Of a stretch of DNA of 64,000 nt, positions 45,326 through 56,027 are shown one piece after another. A program made the translations under genes and the position numbers. The stretch lies in NCBI RefSeq assembly GCF_902702915.1, contig NZ_LR738849.1:1116001-1180000 (forward strand), given 5' to 3'. The notes under the pieces are model-generated. The model was not told the DNA's origin, did not search any database, and saw nothing but the letters and a program-made list of their open reading frames with translations. Source of the stretch: Desulfovibrio sp. 86. GTDB lineage: Bacteria; Desulfobacterota; Desulfovibrionia; Desulfovibrionales; Desulfovibrionaceae. Positions within the stretch are counted from its first letter, which is position 1, and the number at the start of each line of letters is the position of its first letter.

Positions 45326-45436
45326 ACTTTCCTCGTTCACGGCAATATCTGCCATGACCATGGTTACAACATGCTGACGATTCACCGTCTTTTTGCCAGG
45401 AACAAATCAGCGTGCGGCCACACTGTGTTGCGGCAA

Positions 45437-45650
45437 GAGTTTTAGGGGGTGGGGGCGTGGGGGAGGAGACCCTTTTTAGAGCATGTAACCTTTAAAAAAG
45501 GTTACATGCTCTAACGCTGCACGAGAGTGCGGCGCGCCACAACGTGGCGTGGATTCTGCCGTAAATCGCATTTTCGGCAGAATGACACCTTTGAAATGTG
45601 AAACATTTCAAAGGTAATCTGGTCTAAAGAGGGTCCCTCCCCCACAAAGC
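45437..45650. repeat. family A copy 4 interrupted by family B copy 3 (nested repeats)
   Basis: The left arm GTTTTAGGGGGTGGGGGCGT GGGGGAGGAGACCCTTTTT is at 45437-45477 and the right arm AAGAGGGTCCCTCCCCCACA at 45627-45648. Between them, TAGAGCATGTAACCTTTAAA to AGGTAATCTGGTCTA (45475-45628) is a complete family B element with its hairpins (GTAACCTTTAAAAAAGGTTAC, GCCACAACGTGGCG, GATTCTGCCG...CGGCAGAAT, CCTTTGAAATG...CATTTCAAAGG). The insertion point is the loop of the A hairpin. Confidence 0.9.
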
Positions 45651-45787
45651 CTTTCCAACAGCACACTCCTGACACCGCAGAGAGCCTGCGCGGCGGGCGC
45701 GAAAAAGGGATTTTCATCCTGCCAGCCGCAAAACGCGCGGAAGGCAGCGTTGAAAACCCCTTTTTACAGCGCGGTACGCTGTCGCTC

Positions 45788-48454
<2,667 letters not shown>

Positions 48455-48492
48455 CTTGCATTCTCCGTAAAAGGCGGCAATAGTGCAGCACT

Positions 48493-49971
48493 ATGCATGC
48501 TGCTCAGCCAATCTGTATTTTATGGGATTCGTCCCACATCTGGGGCCTCATGGCCTGGCGCGCTGTGCGCGCCATGGGACTGCCCTGCCGCCTGGTTAAG
48601 GGAAAAGAGATAGCCCAAGGCGTCCTTTTAGGCAAGCCGCAGCGTTTTCACGCTTCCGGCGCGGCCCAACAGTTTGCCGCCACAGACAAAAATGCGGCAG
48701 ACCGCGCCGCTTTGCTGCTGGTTCCCGGCGGCAACGCCCGCCTCAAGGCGGCCGGACTGGGCGATGCGGGAAGGGCCGCCGTGCGCCAATGGATGGAAGC
48801 TGGCGGCAACTATCTGGGCTTCTGCGGCGGGGCCGGGCTGGCCCTGAGCCATGCCGCGCCCAAGGAGGGGCTTGGCATCTGCCCCTGGTCGCGCGCGGGC
48901 TACCCCGAAAGGCTGCACCATCTCATTTCGGGCCATGCGCGGGTGCGCATGCGTGAGGGCGACGAATTTTCCTTTTGCCCGCAACCGCCTGACGCGGCTG
49001 ATCTTACGGGCAGCGCGGCGGACGATATGGCCAATGGCACGGGCGGCGCGGCGGCCACAGCCGGAAAGTCCGGTCAGTGCCCAAGCCCGCGCCAGAGTCA
49101 GCCACAGCAGAACATCCCCGGCGGCCCCAGCCTGCCCGTATGGTGGCCGGGGCGCTTTGCCGCAGAAGACAACACGCCCGTGCGGGTTCTGGCGGCCTAC
49201 GACGCGCCCGACGCCGATTTCTGGCTGGCCGATCTGCCCTTGCAGAGCGTGCCGCCCTACATATTCGAACAATGGCAGGCGCTGTACGGCGTCAACCTGT
49301 CGGCGGACTTTCTCAAGGGGCAGCCCCTTGTGGTCAGCGGCGACTACGGCCAGGGGCATTATGTACTGAGCTATTCCCATCTGGAAACCCCGCACAGCCT
49401 GGACGCCAACGCATGGCTGGCCCAACTGCTGCAACAGCTTACCGGGCTTACGCCCTCCCGCGCCGACGTGCCCCTGTGGCAACTGCGCCACCCCTGCCAC
49501 GCCTGGCCGGAAGACAGCGGCCCGCTGCTGGCGGCCTTGCGCCACATGCGCGGCCTGCTGGACCTGGCCGTTGAGCACCACCTCTTCTTTGCCCGCACCC
49601 ACTGGCTGTGGGGCTGGCGCGCAGGTCTGCCCGGCGCGGCCTGCAACAATCTGCACGCGGCCCTGTGCACGGCTGCAAGCCTTGCGCCCTCGCCCGCCGC
49701 GCTGGCCTACTGGCGGGAGGTGGAGCCGCGCTTCAGCAAATTGGCCGATCTGTTCGCCGCCGGGGCCGAGGGCTACTTTCTGGCCTGCCGGCTGGCCGAA
49801 ACCCTCCATCCCACACTGCCGGACGCCGTGGACAGACGCGGTCTGGACAACCAGCGGCAGGCGCTTTTCGGCCATCCCATGAGCGGCGGCGGATTGATGG
49901 AAGAACTGCTGGACATCACGGAAGAACTGATTTTTCTGTCGCAGGACGCGACCCCGTGCGACCTCAGGTAG
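48493..49971 (+). CDS. BPL_N (biotin-protein-ligase N-terminal, glutaminase-like) domain protein
   Basis: A 492-residue cytoplasmic protein. Residues 5-120 and about 215-305 match the BPL_N fold, a class I glutamine-amidotransferase-like domain: ILWDSSHIWGLMAWRAVRAM, LLVPGGNARLKA, and NYLGFCGGAGLALS with the elbow Cys. A low-complexity Gly/Ala/Gln segment interrupts the domain (about residues 165-215). The last 180 residues are helical and unassigned. Upstream of lipB and lipA on the same strand, but 150 nt apart. Function unknown; biotin/lipoate chemistry is only a contextual suggestion. Confidence 0.75.
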   Translation: MHAAQPICILWDSSHIWGLMAWRAVRAMGLPCRLVKGKEIAQGVLLGKPQRFHASGAAQQFAATDKNAADRAALLLVPGGNARLKAAGLGDAGRAAVRQWMEAGGNYLGFCGGAGLALSHAAPKEGLGICPWSRAGYPERLHHLISGHARVRMREGDEFSFCPQPPDAADLTGSAADDMANGTGGAAATAGKSGQCPSPRQSQPQQNIPGGPSLPVWWPGRFAAEDNTPVRVLAAYDAPDADFWLADLPLQSVPPYIFEQWQALYGVNLSADFLKGQPLVVSGDYGQGHYVLSYSHLETPHSLDANAWLAQLLQQLTGLTPSRADVPLWQLRHPCHAWPEDSGPLLAALRHMRGLLDLAVEHHLFFARTHWLWGWRAGLPGAACNNLHAALCTAASLAPSPAALAYWREVEPRFSKLADLFAAGAEGYFLACRLAETLHPTLPDAVDRRGLDNQRQALFGHPMSGGGLMEELLDITEELIFLSQDATPCDLR

Positions 49972-50124
49972 AGCGGCGGCAGCTTCTGCGCGGGCCGTGC
50001 CTCTGCCCTGTCCGCGCATACCTGTCGTGGGCGATACAACGCGAACAGGGGCAATGGTGTACGCTCCCGACGTAGAAATCCCCAGGCCCAGAACTTCTCA
50101 GACCCACAACTCCACGGCGTGAAC

Positions 50125-50817
50125 ATGCTGGCATTTGACCTTGACCGCATCGGCTATCTTGATGCATTCGCCCTGCAAGAGCGGGTACTGGCATGGGTAC
50201 AGGCAGGCGGAGACGACGTCCTGCTGGTGCTGGAGCACCCACCCACCGTGAGCATCGGCAAGAATTCCGGCGCGGAAAACGTGCCCCCCCATCTGGAATC
50301 CCTGTGCAAGGGCCATGTGGATGTGGTGCAGAGCACCAGGGGCGGCAACGTGACCTGCCATTTTCCCGGTCAGCTGGTGGCCTATCCCGTCATTGATCTG
50401 AAAAAGCGCTCCGGCGGCATCCGTGCTTACGTGCACGACCTTGAAGAGGCCGCCATCCGCATGCTGGCGCATTTTGGCGTCACCGCCGCCCGGCGCGAGG
50501 GCTTCCCCGGCGTGTGGACGGACGGCAGAAAAATCGCCTCCCTGGGCATTGCCGTAAAAAAATATGTGACCATGCACGGCCTGGCCCTGAACGTGGCCGA
50601 AGACCTCTCCCTTTTCAACTTTGTCACGCCCTGCGGGCTGGACGGCGTTTCCGCCACTTCCATAGCCAGAGAATCCGCGCAGGCCGCGCCTCCTATGGAC
50701 GCGGTCAAACTGGCCTTTATCAGGGAGTTTCACGCCGTTTTTCACCCCGCCGCCAGCGGGGATGCTCCCGCCATGCAAGGGCGCGACAGCCTTATGACCC
50801 TGCTTCACAGCGTATAG
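50125..50817 (+). CDS. lipB: octanoyl-[ACP]:protein N-octanoyltransferase LipB
   Basis: A 230-residue enzyme that moves octanoate from ACP to lipoyl domains. Conserved blocks are VLLVLEHPPTVSIGKN, STRGGNVTCHFPGQLVAYP (the usual HGPGQ reads HFPGQ), KIASLGIAVKKYVTMHG and VTPCGLDG with the catalytic Cys. I used ATG 50125; GTG 50119 is an equal alternative, and no clear Shine-Dalgarno is seen. The TAG stop is shared with the start of a family B' repeat that separates it from lipA. Confidence 0.93.
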   Translation: MLAFDLDRIGYLDAFALQERVLAWVQAGGDDVLLVLEHPPTVSIGKNSGAENVPPHLESLCKGHVDVVQSTRGGNVTCHFPGQLVAYPVIDLKKRSGGIRAYVHDLEEAAIRMLAHFGVTAARREGFPGVWTDGRKIASLGIAVKKYVTMHGLALNVAEDLSLFNFVTPCGLDGVSATSIARESAQAAPPMDAVKLAFIREFHAVFHPAASGDAPAMQGRDSLMTLLHSV

Positions 50818-50956
50818 AGCAATTTCACTTTGAAATTGCCCTGCTGACGCGAAGGCGGCAGCCGCCACGAAGTGGCGTGGATTCTAGCGAAAAACGTGGT
50901 TTTCGCCAGAATGATGCGTTGAAACAAGGAATGTTTCAAAAGCAAAATGCTCTAAA
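50815..50956. repeat. family B' repeat, copy 2, between lipB and lipA
   Basis: TAGAGCAATTTCACTTTGAA, CTGCTGACGCGAAGGCGGCA, GCCACGAAGTGGCG, GATTCTAGCG...CGCCAGAATGATGCG, TTGAAACA...TGTTTCAA, CAAAATGCTCTAAA. Ends are complementary (AGAGCA/TGCTCT). It almost matches 39786-39972 without the 60-nt insert. It lies inside the presumed lipB-lipA transcript. Confidence 0.9.
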
Positions 50957-50967
50957 GGACGGAAAAC

Positions 50968-51855
50968 GTGAACAGCAAATCCCCCGCCTCCCCCTCCTGC
51001 TGCGACGCCACGCACAAGCCCCTGCGCATGCCCCCCTGGCTGCGCCGCCCCCTGGCCTCGGACAAGCGCTTTTTCACCACTACCGGCCTCGTGGACGACC
51101 TGGGCCTTTTCACCGTGTGCAAGGCGGCCAACTGCCCCAACAGGCAGGAGTGTTACTCCGCGGGCACGGCCACCTTTCTGATCCTGGGCGAAACGTGCAC
51201 GCGCAACTGCCGCTTCTGCAACATCCACCCGGGCCAGACCACAGCGCCCAGCCCTGACGAACCGGAGCGCGTGGCCAAGGCGGCCCAGACCCTCGGCCTC
51301 AGGCACATCGTCATAACCTCGGTCACGCGGGACGATCTGGAAGACGGCGGCGCGGATCATTTCGCCCGCACCATCGCCGCTGTCAGAAGCGCGCTGCCCA
51401 CAAGCAGCATCGAGGTGCTCATTCCCGACTTTCAGGGGGATGAAGCCGCCCTGCGCACAGTCATGGCCGCCGCGCCCGACATCATCAACCACAATGTGGA
51501 AACGCATCCGGCCCTCTACAGCCGCGTGCGGCCCCAGGCCCGCTACCAGCAGAGCCTTGAACTGCTGCGCCGCGTACACGCTGCGGGCGGCGTGGCCAAG
51601 AGCGGCCTTATGGTGGGCCTTGGCGAAACCGACGATCAGGTGCGCCAGGTGGTGGACGATCTGCACGCCGCTGGCTGTTCCATCATCACCATCGGCCAGT
51701 ACCTGCCGCCCAGCAAGGAACACCACCCCCTCGACCGCTACGTGACCCCGGAACAGTTTGACGCCTACGCCGCGTACGGAAAATCCCTGGGCATTAAACA
51801 TGTGTTTTCCGCCCCCCTGGTGCGCAGCAGCTATCAGGCAGGCAGCTTTATTTAG
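50968..51855 (+). CDS. lipA: lipoyl synthase
   Basis: A 295-residue radical-SAM enzyme that inserts two sulfurs into octanoyl-lipoyl domains. The radical-SAM cluster motif CTRNCRFCNI follows ILGET, the auxiliary-cluster cysteines are in VCKAANCPNRQECY, and the C-terminal RSSYQAG holds the Ser ligand of the auxiliary cluster. It starts at GTG 50968 with AAGGA 9 nt upstream, just outside the repeat. Pairs with lipB for endogenous lipoylation, e.g. of glycine-cleavage or 2-oxoacid dehydrogenase proteins. Confidence 0.96.
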   Translation: MNSKSPASPSCCDATHKPLRMPPWLRRPLASDKRFFTTTGLVDDLGLFTVCKAANCPNRQECYSAGTATFLILGETCTRNCRFCNIHPGQTTAPSPDEPERVAKAAQTLGLRHIVITSVTRDDLEDGGADHFARTIAAVRSALPTSSIEVLIPDFQGDEAALRTVMAAAPDIINHNVETHPALYSRVRPQARYQQSLELLRRVHAAGGVAKSGLMVGLGETDDQVRQVVDDLHAAGCSIITIGQYLPPSKEHHPLDRYVTPEQFDAYAAYGKSLGIKHVFSAPLVRSSYQAGSFI

Positions 51856-51865
51856 GTTGTGTGGG

Positions 51866-51959
51866 GGGGAGAATGCGTTGCGGGGAGAATGCGTTGCGGG
51901 GGAGGGACCCTTTTGTAAAAGGGTCTCCTCCCCCACGCCCCCTCCCCCTAAAACCTTTA
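51866..51959. repeat. 16-bp duplication followed by family A repeat copy 5
   Basis: GGGGAGAATGCGTTGC occurs twice in tandem (51866-51881, 51882-51897), then GGGGGAGGGACCCTTTTGTA, AAAGGGTCTCCTCCCCCACG, and CCCCCTCCCCCTAAAAC. It follows lipA by 11 nt and may act as its 3'-end hairpin. Confidence 0.85.
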
Positions 51960-51961
51960 AT

Positions 51962-51998
51962 GTTAGAGCAATTTCACTTTGAAATAGCTCTGACGGCT
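51962..51998. repeat. family B' fragment
   Basis: TTAGAGCAATTTCACTTTGA, then AATAGCTCTGACGGCTGCG: only the first hairpin of family B' is kept. It lies next to family A copy 5, upstream of the fluoride riboswitch. Confidence 0.65.
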
Positions 51999-52029
51999 GC
52001 GAGCGAAAGCGTATGCGCCCCGGCGGGAA

Positions 52030-52057
52030 TTGACATTTTGCGCCAAGGGAATAAGCT
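52030..52057 (+). promoter_or_regulatory. candidate promoter for the crcB operon
   Basis: TTGACA (52030-52035) with a 16-nt spacer to TAAGCT (52052-52057), ending about 6 nt before the riboswitch aptamer. The -35 is consensus; the -10 is poor. Position fits a leader starting at the aptamer. Confidence 0.5.
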
Positions 52058-52062
52058 TTAAG

Positions 52063-52112
52063 GAACGGGGATGGAGTTCCCCTTGAACCGCGTTTGCTGA
52101 TAACTCCTGCCA
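52063..52112 (+). promoter_or_regulatory. fluoride (crcB) riboswitch aptamer
   Basis: GGGGATGGAGTTCCCC, then GAACCGC, and GCTGATAACTCCTGCC reproduce the core of the crcB/fluoride riboswitch (GATGG, AACCGC and CTGATGACTCC elements; here CTGATAACTCC). It precedes crcB by about 80 nt and is followed by an intrinsic terminator, the normal arrangement of an ON switch where fluoride prevents termination. Confidence 0.92.
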
Positions 52113-52141
52113 CTGCTTCGGCGTTGTCAGGTATTTTTTTG

Positions 52142-52176
52142 AGATAACCACGCCCAAGGGTGTGGTTATTTTTTTT
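52142..52176 (+). terminator. riboswitch-controlled intrinsic terminator
   Basis: ATAACCACGCCC, AAGG-type loop, GTGTGGTTAT, then TTTTTTTT. It lies between the fluoride aptamer and the crcB Shine-Dalgarno, so it is the likely expression platform: terminator formed without fluoride, transcription through when fluoride binds. Confidence 0.9.
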
Positions 52177-52192
52177 GAAGGAGCGCCCGTAT

Positions 52193-52582
52193 ATGCTGAA
52201 ATCCGTCATTGCCATCAGTCTGGGAGCGTCAGCAGGTTCAGTGCTGCGCTGGGGGTTGGGGCTCATGCTCAATGCGCTGTTTCCGCCAATCCCCATGGGC
52301 ACGCTTGCGGCCAACCTTATCGGCGGCTACTGCATCGGCCTGGCCGTCAGCTTTTTCGATTTTTTTCCGGCCCTGTCCCCGGAATGGCGACTCCTGTGCA
52401 TCACCGGGTTTCTGGGCGGGCTGACGACCTTTTCCACCTTCTCCGCTGAAGTGACCGCTCTTTTGCAGCAGCAGCGCCTTGTCATGGCGGTGGGCGCAAT
52501 CGGGCTGCACGTATTCGGTTCCCTGCTCATGACGCTTCTGGGCATCGCCACCTTTGCCCTGCTCAAAAATCCACATATTTAG
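52193..52582 (+). CDS. crcB: fluoride ion channel CrcB/Fluc
   Basis: A 129-residue four-helix membrane protein that dimerises to form a F- export channel. [28 protein letters not shown] (conserved Asn) and [16 protein letters not shown] (the FSTFS phenylalanine/serine segment) are Fluc signatures. I chose ATG 52193 because GAAGGAG is upstream and the earlier in-frame start overlaps the terminator. First gene of the fluoride-regulated operon. Confidence 0.95.
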   Translation: MLKSVIAISLGASAGSVLRWGLGLMLNALFPPIPMGTLAANLIGGYCIGLAVSFFDFFPALSPEWRLLCITGFLGGLTTFSTFSAEVTALLQQQRLVMAVGAIGLHVFGSLLMTLLGIATFALLKNPHI

Positions 52583-52592
52583 GAGGCCGCCC

Positions 52593-52910
52593 ATGCACGG
52601 CTATCAATTGACGTTCTTCACGCAGCAGAACCGCCTTCACGGCGCGCTCACCATTGCCGAATGGCTGACGGCGGAAGCCAAAAAGCTTGGCATCAGCGGC
52701 GTGACCGTGACCGCTGCGCAAAGTGGCTACGGCCGAGACGGTAAATTGCACTCCGCCCATTTTTTCGAACTTGCCGCACAGCCTGTGGAAGTCACCATGG
52801 CGGTCGCCGCCGAAAAATCAGACCTTCTGTTTGCGAAAATTGCCGCAGAGCGCCTCAAGATTTTTTATGTGAAAACGCCCATTGAATTCGGCGTCACTGG
52901 CGAAGAGTAG
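52593..52910 (+). CDS. DUF190 PII-like protein
   Basis: A 105-residue protein of the DUF190 family, structurally PII-like. MHGYQLTFFTQQNRLHG and GISGVTVTAAQSGYGRDGKLHS match the family core, and PVEVTMAVAAEKSDLLFAKI the C-terminal strand/helix. AGGAGG lies 7 nt before ATG 52593. Found beside crcB in many bacteria; probably modulates or senses fluoride/anion stress, but the ligand is unknown. It starts 10 nt after the crcB stop and is followed by the MFS gene. Confidence 0.9.
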   Translation: MHGYQLTFFTQQNRLHGALTIAEWLTAEAKKLGISGVTVTAAQSGYGRDGKLHSAHFFELAAQPVEVTMAVAAEKSDLLFAKIAAERLKIFYVKTPIEFGVTGEE

Positions 52911-52935
52911 CGCCGTTCACGCTGAAGGACTGGAA

Positions 52936-54111
52936 ATGATACACGGAATTTTGAACCTGCCGCGCAACATCTGGCTCATTGGCCTGATAAGCCTGTGCAA
53001 TGACAGCGCGAGCGAGATGTTATACCCGGTCATTCCGCTCTACCTGTCTTCAGTGCTGATGGCCGGACCTCGCGCGCTTGGCATCATCGAAGGGATAGCG
53101 GAGGCCACGGCAAGCCTGCTGAAGCTGTTTTCAGGGGTCATCATGGACCGCACCCGTACAGCAAAGCCGTGGATTATCCTGGGCTACAGCCTTGCCGGAT
53201 TCGGCCGCCCCCTGATCGCCCTTGCCGGAAGCTGGGGCTGGCTTCTGCTCATCCGTTTTGCCGACAGGGTGGGCAAAGGCCTGCGAACTTCCCCGCGTGA
53301 CGCCTTGCTGGCCTCCTGCGCAGCGCCCAATCAGCGCGGGCTGGCCTTTGGCCTGCACAGAGCCATGGATAACGCGGGAGCGGTTATCGGCCCGCTGTTG
53401 GCCTTCGCTCTGTTGTCGCGGGAGGTTCCTCTTGCGCATATCTTCTTGTGGGCCATAGTTCCCGCGCTCATCTGCCTTGCTCTTTCTCTGAAAATACGGG
53501 AATCCGCCCCTGCGGCGTCCGCTCCAAAGCGCGTTGCCTTTGACTGGCGCCTGGGCGACATGCCGTTGGTCTTCAAAAGATACCTCGTTGTTGTCGCCCT
53601 TTTTACGCTCGGCAATTCTTCAAACATGTTTCTGCTGCTTCGCGCCAAAGAAGTCGGAATGCCGTCAGAATATGTGCCGCTGCTTTGGGCGGCCGTGTCC
53701 GCGGTTGCCATGATTTTTTCCATCCCCCTGTCGGCACTGTCGGACAGGGTCGGACGCATCACGGTATTGGTCTGCGGCTATACGGCATATGCAATATTTT
53801 ACTTTGGAATCAGCGCCACAGAAAAAAATACAGGGGCGCTCTTTCTCCTTTTCGGCCTCTACGGCCTGTTTATGGGAGCCACTGAAGGGGTCGAAAAAGC
53901 CCTGGTGGTTGATCTGGTGGCAGAAGACCGCCGGGGGACGGCTTTTGGCTGGTTCAACCTGACGACCGGTCTGTTCCTTCTTCCCGCCTCGGTATTATTT
54001 GGCTTTTTATACCAGGGTATATCACCAACGTGCGCATTTCTGTTTTCAGGCTGCTGCGCCATTGCCGCGGCCCTGCTGCTTATATTTTTCGTGGCAAACA
54101 GGCGTCCATAA
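52936..54111 (+). CDS. major facilitator superfamily transporter
   Basis: A 391-residue MFS permease with 12 predicted helices. The loop 2-3 motif reads DRVGKGLRTSPRD (MFS motif A-like, repeated as SDRVGRITVL in the second half). The SLCNDSASEMLYPVIPLYL N-terminus is typical of the uncharacterised group that begins with a short N-tail. ATG 52936 has AAGGA upstream. It is co-directional with the DUF190 gene (25-nt gap), so it is under the fluoride riboswitch if no other promoter intervenes. Its substrate is unknown. No terminator is clear downstream (54112-54266 holds nothing recognised). Confidence 0.85.
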   Translation: MIHGILNLPRNIWLIGLISLCNDSASEMLYPVIPLYLSSVLMAGPRALGIIEGIAEATASLLKLFSGVIMDRTRTAKPWIILGYSLAGFGRPLIALAGSWGWLLLIRFADRVGKGLRTSPRDALLASCAAPNQRGLAFGLHRAMDNAGAVIGPLLAFALLSREVPLAHIFLWAIVPALICLALSLKIRESAPAASAPKRVAFDWRLGDMPLVFKRYLVVVALFTLGNSSNMFLLLRAKEVGMPSEYVPLLWAAVSAVAMIFSIPLSALSDRVGRITVLVCGYTAYAIFYFGISATEKNTGALFLLFGLYGLFMGATEGVEKALVVDLVAEDRRGTAFGWFNLTTGLFLLPASVLFGFLYQGISPTCAFLFSGCCAIAAALLLIFFVANRRP

Positions 54112-54266
54112 CCGCTTCAATACCTTTTTGCGCGAAACTTACGGTACTGACGGTTTTATCCGACTACACATAAATGACTGCCTGATCGGCCAGTTCAATA
54201 GGACGCTGCGAGCGTGCGCAGGACGCGGCATATCCTGTGCGCCCACGCACCCTCAAAGGGCGCTGT

Positions 54267-55250
54267 CTAAAGCATGCCCATGGCGTGGAACAGCCACACA
54301 AAGCCCGTGAGGGTCAGAATGCTCACGCCGTTGGTCACCACGGCGGTGAGAGCAGCCTCTTCAGGCACGGCGCTGTAAACTTCAGCAATGACGCTGACCA
54401 GCAGGGCCGTCGCCGTGGCGCTGATGAGCACGGGAATGACCAGCCACAGCCCCGTGATGCCCATGACGTGCAGGATGCCCCAGCACAGCAGGGGATGCAG
54501 CACCAGCTTGCAGAAGATGAACCACACCTGCCGTAGCGCCATTCCGCCATGTGAGCGGCGGGTAGCAAGAGCAAGCTTTTGCCGCAGGTCAAGCCCCAGA
54601 GCCAGCAGCATGCAGGGTGCGGCCGTATAGCCCACAAGGCTTATGGCGCGATCCAGAGGTTCCCACAGGCCCAATCGTGACATGGAGAGCACCGCGCCCG
54701 CCAGAGTGGCCAGCAGCAGGGGGTTGCCCAGAATGAAGATGCGCACCAGACTGCCCGCAAAGCTCAGCGGATTGCCGCCTTTCCAGGCCAGAGAACCGGC
54801 CAGGATGTCAAGCCGGGCCTGCGCCAGAATAATGACGACATTGGGCGTGAGGATGGCGAGGCCCGCCACCAGCATGGCTTCGGTGTTGCCGGGCCAGAGG
54901 TTGGACACAATGGGCAGGCCCACAAAGGCCGCGTTGCAGGCCGAGCAGGAAAACCCGCTGATGACGGCGGGGCCGATGCCCCGACGGCTGAACAGCTTAT
55001 CTCCCATATACCCAAGAACATAGACGACCATCTGCGATCCGATGAGGCCCAGCCAGAAGCCGCCCCTGGACAGGTCTTCTGGCCTTGCCCCGGCCAGCAG
55101 GTGCAGGATGAGCAGCGGCAGGGCCACCTTGAGCACGTAGACGCCAAGCACTGGCCCTGCGTTTTCGGGTAGAACATCGCGCGCTCTCAGCAGCGCGCCA
55201 AAGGCAATGACGCAGAATACGGGGATAACAGCAAAAAGTGCATGAAACAT
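54267..55250 (-). CDS. AEC (auxin efflux carrier) family permease
   Basis: A 327-residue membrane protein with about ten hydrophobic segments in the AEC arrangement: MFHALFAVIPVFCVIAFGA (helix 1), SGFSCSACNAAFVGLPIV in the middle, and a C-terminal half similar to the N-terminal one. I chose ATG 55250 because GAGAG lies just upstream; the open frame extends 45 codons further without family features. Such permeases in anaerobes export malate/succinate or auxin-like acids; the substrate here is unknown. Confidence 0.85.
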   Translation of the reverse strand: MFHALFAVIPVFCVIAFGALLRARDVLPENAGPVLGVYVLKVALPLLILHLLAGARPEDLSRGGFWLGLIGSQMVVYVLGYMGDKLFSRRGIGPAVISGFSCSACNAAFVGLPIVSNLWPGNTEAMLVAGLAILTPNVVIILAQARLDILAGSLAWKGGNPLSFAGSLVRIFILGNPLLLATLAGAVLSMSRLGLWEPLDRAISLVGYTAAPCMLLALGLDLRQKLALATRRSHGGMALRQVWFIFCKLVLHPLLCWGILHVMGITGLWLVIPVLISATATALLVSVIAEVYSAVPEEAALTAVVTNGVSILTLTGFVWLFHAMGML

Positions 55251-55756
55251 ATCAACTCTCAACCATGCAATACGGTAATTTTTTTGGGCAGGTCCATGCT
55301 GAATCTGCCCTGGCGTCTCATCTGGCAGACGCCAGCCACAAGGCGGCGGGCACAAACATGGTTGTGCCGCTCCACGTCGAAACAAGGCATTCAGCCCTCA
55401 GGGCCGATGAACTTTGGGCATATCCATTCTCTAGGGTTACGCTACGCTGTCACCGTTTGTGTACGCAAGAAGACGGCACTGCCGCCCGCATACGCAACGC
55501 GGCTGTCATGCTCCCACAGGTCAATTCCGTCAAGGGCGCGGGCAGACCCTGCTGGCGATGGATCAACCTGCGTTCACGCTTTTACTGCGGGCGACTGCGC
55601 GAGCCGTCGCCAGAGCAATTTCAAAATAAAAATGCTCCAGGCTGTCCTCCAGGTCGGCCATACCCAATGTTTCCATCGGTATGCCGCCGCAAGCAGGGCC
55701 AGCATGCTCTTCATGCCGTGCCCTGTCCAGCCCGGCACATAACAACAAGAAAACAC
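55251..55756. other. intergenic region upstream of the AEC gene
   Basis: About 500 nt with no supported gene. AGAGCAATTTCAAAATAAAA near 55612, close to AAATGCTCC, resembles a decayed family B start. The open frames on both strands show no family traits. Confidence 0.4.
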
Positions 55757-55900
55757 TGATTAAAGTGCCTCCAGGAAACGCGCAGTTCTTTCGTTTGGCA
55801 AGGCGCGATCTTTTTTTGAAGCAGGAGTGGACTCTTCCGTCCTCGACTGTTTCAAAAAAAGTGAAGCACGTCCGCCAAACGGAAGAAATCAGCGTTTCCG
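55757..55900. repeat. family C long palindromic repeat, copy 4
   Basis: TGATTAAAGTGCCTCCAGGA to AATCAGCGTTTCCG, with the diagnostic centre GAAGCAGGAGTGGACTCTTC and flanking CTTTTTTTGAAGC / TTTCAAAAAAAGTGAAGC arms. The outer arms pair GGAAACGCGCAGTTCTTTCG with the complement of CGGAAGAAATCAGCGTTTCC. The starting CTGAGTAAAG segment is degenerate. Confidence 0.87.
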
Positions 55901-55944
55901 TCACAATGTCCGGCTGGTTCCGGCATGCCGCTGCCGTGGCAGAA

Positions 55945-55977
55945 GCAAAACCCCCGATCCTGACGACCGGGGGTTTG
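55945..55977 (-). terminator. intrinsic terminator of the Skp/OmpH-like gene
   Basis: On the minus strand: AAACCCCCG, loop, CGGGGGTTTT with following TTGCTTCT. A 9-bp stem 50 nt beyond the gene's stop. Confidence 0.8.
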
Positions 55978-56027
55978 CAATGTTGCTGTCCGGCATACAC
56001 CGGCAGCGCAAAAACGTGGTTCGCGTC

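Noticed and set aside
55238..55759. Overlapping plus-strand frames next to the AEC gene
   Set aside because: Two different frames over the same DNA, no Shine-Dalgarno, repeat remnants inside, no recognisable protein.
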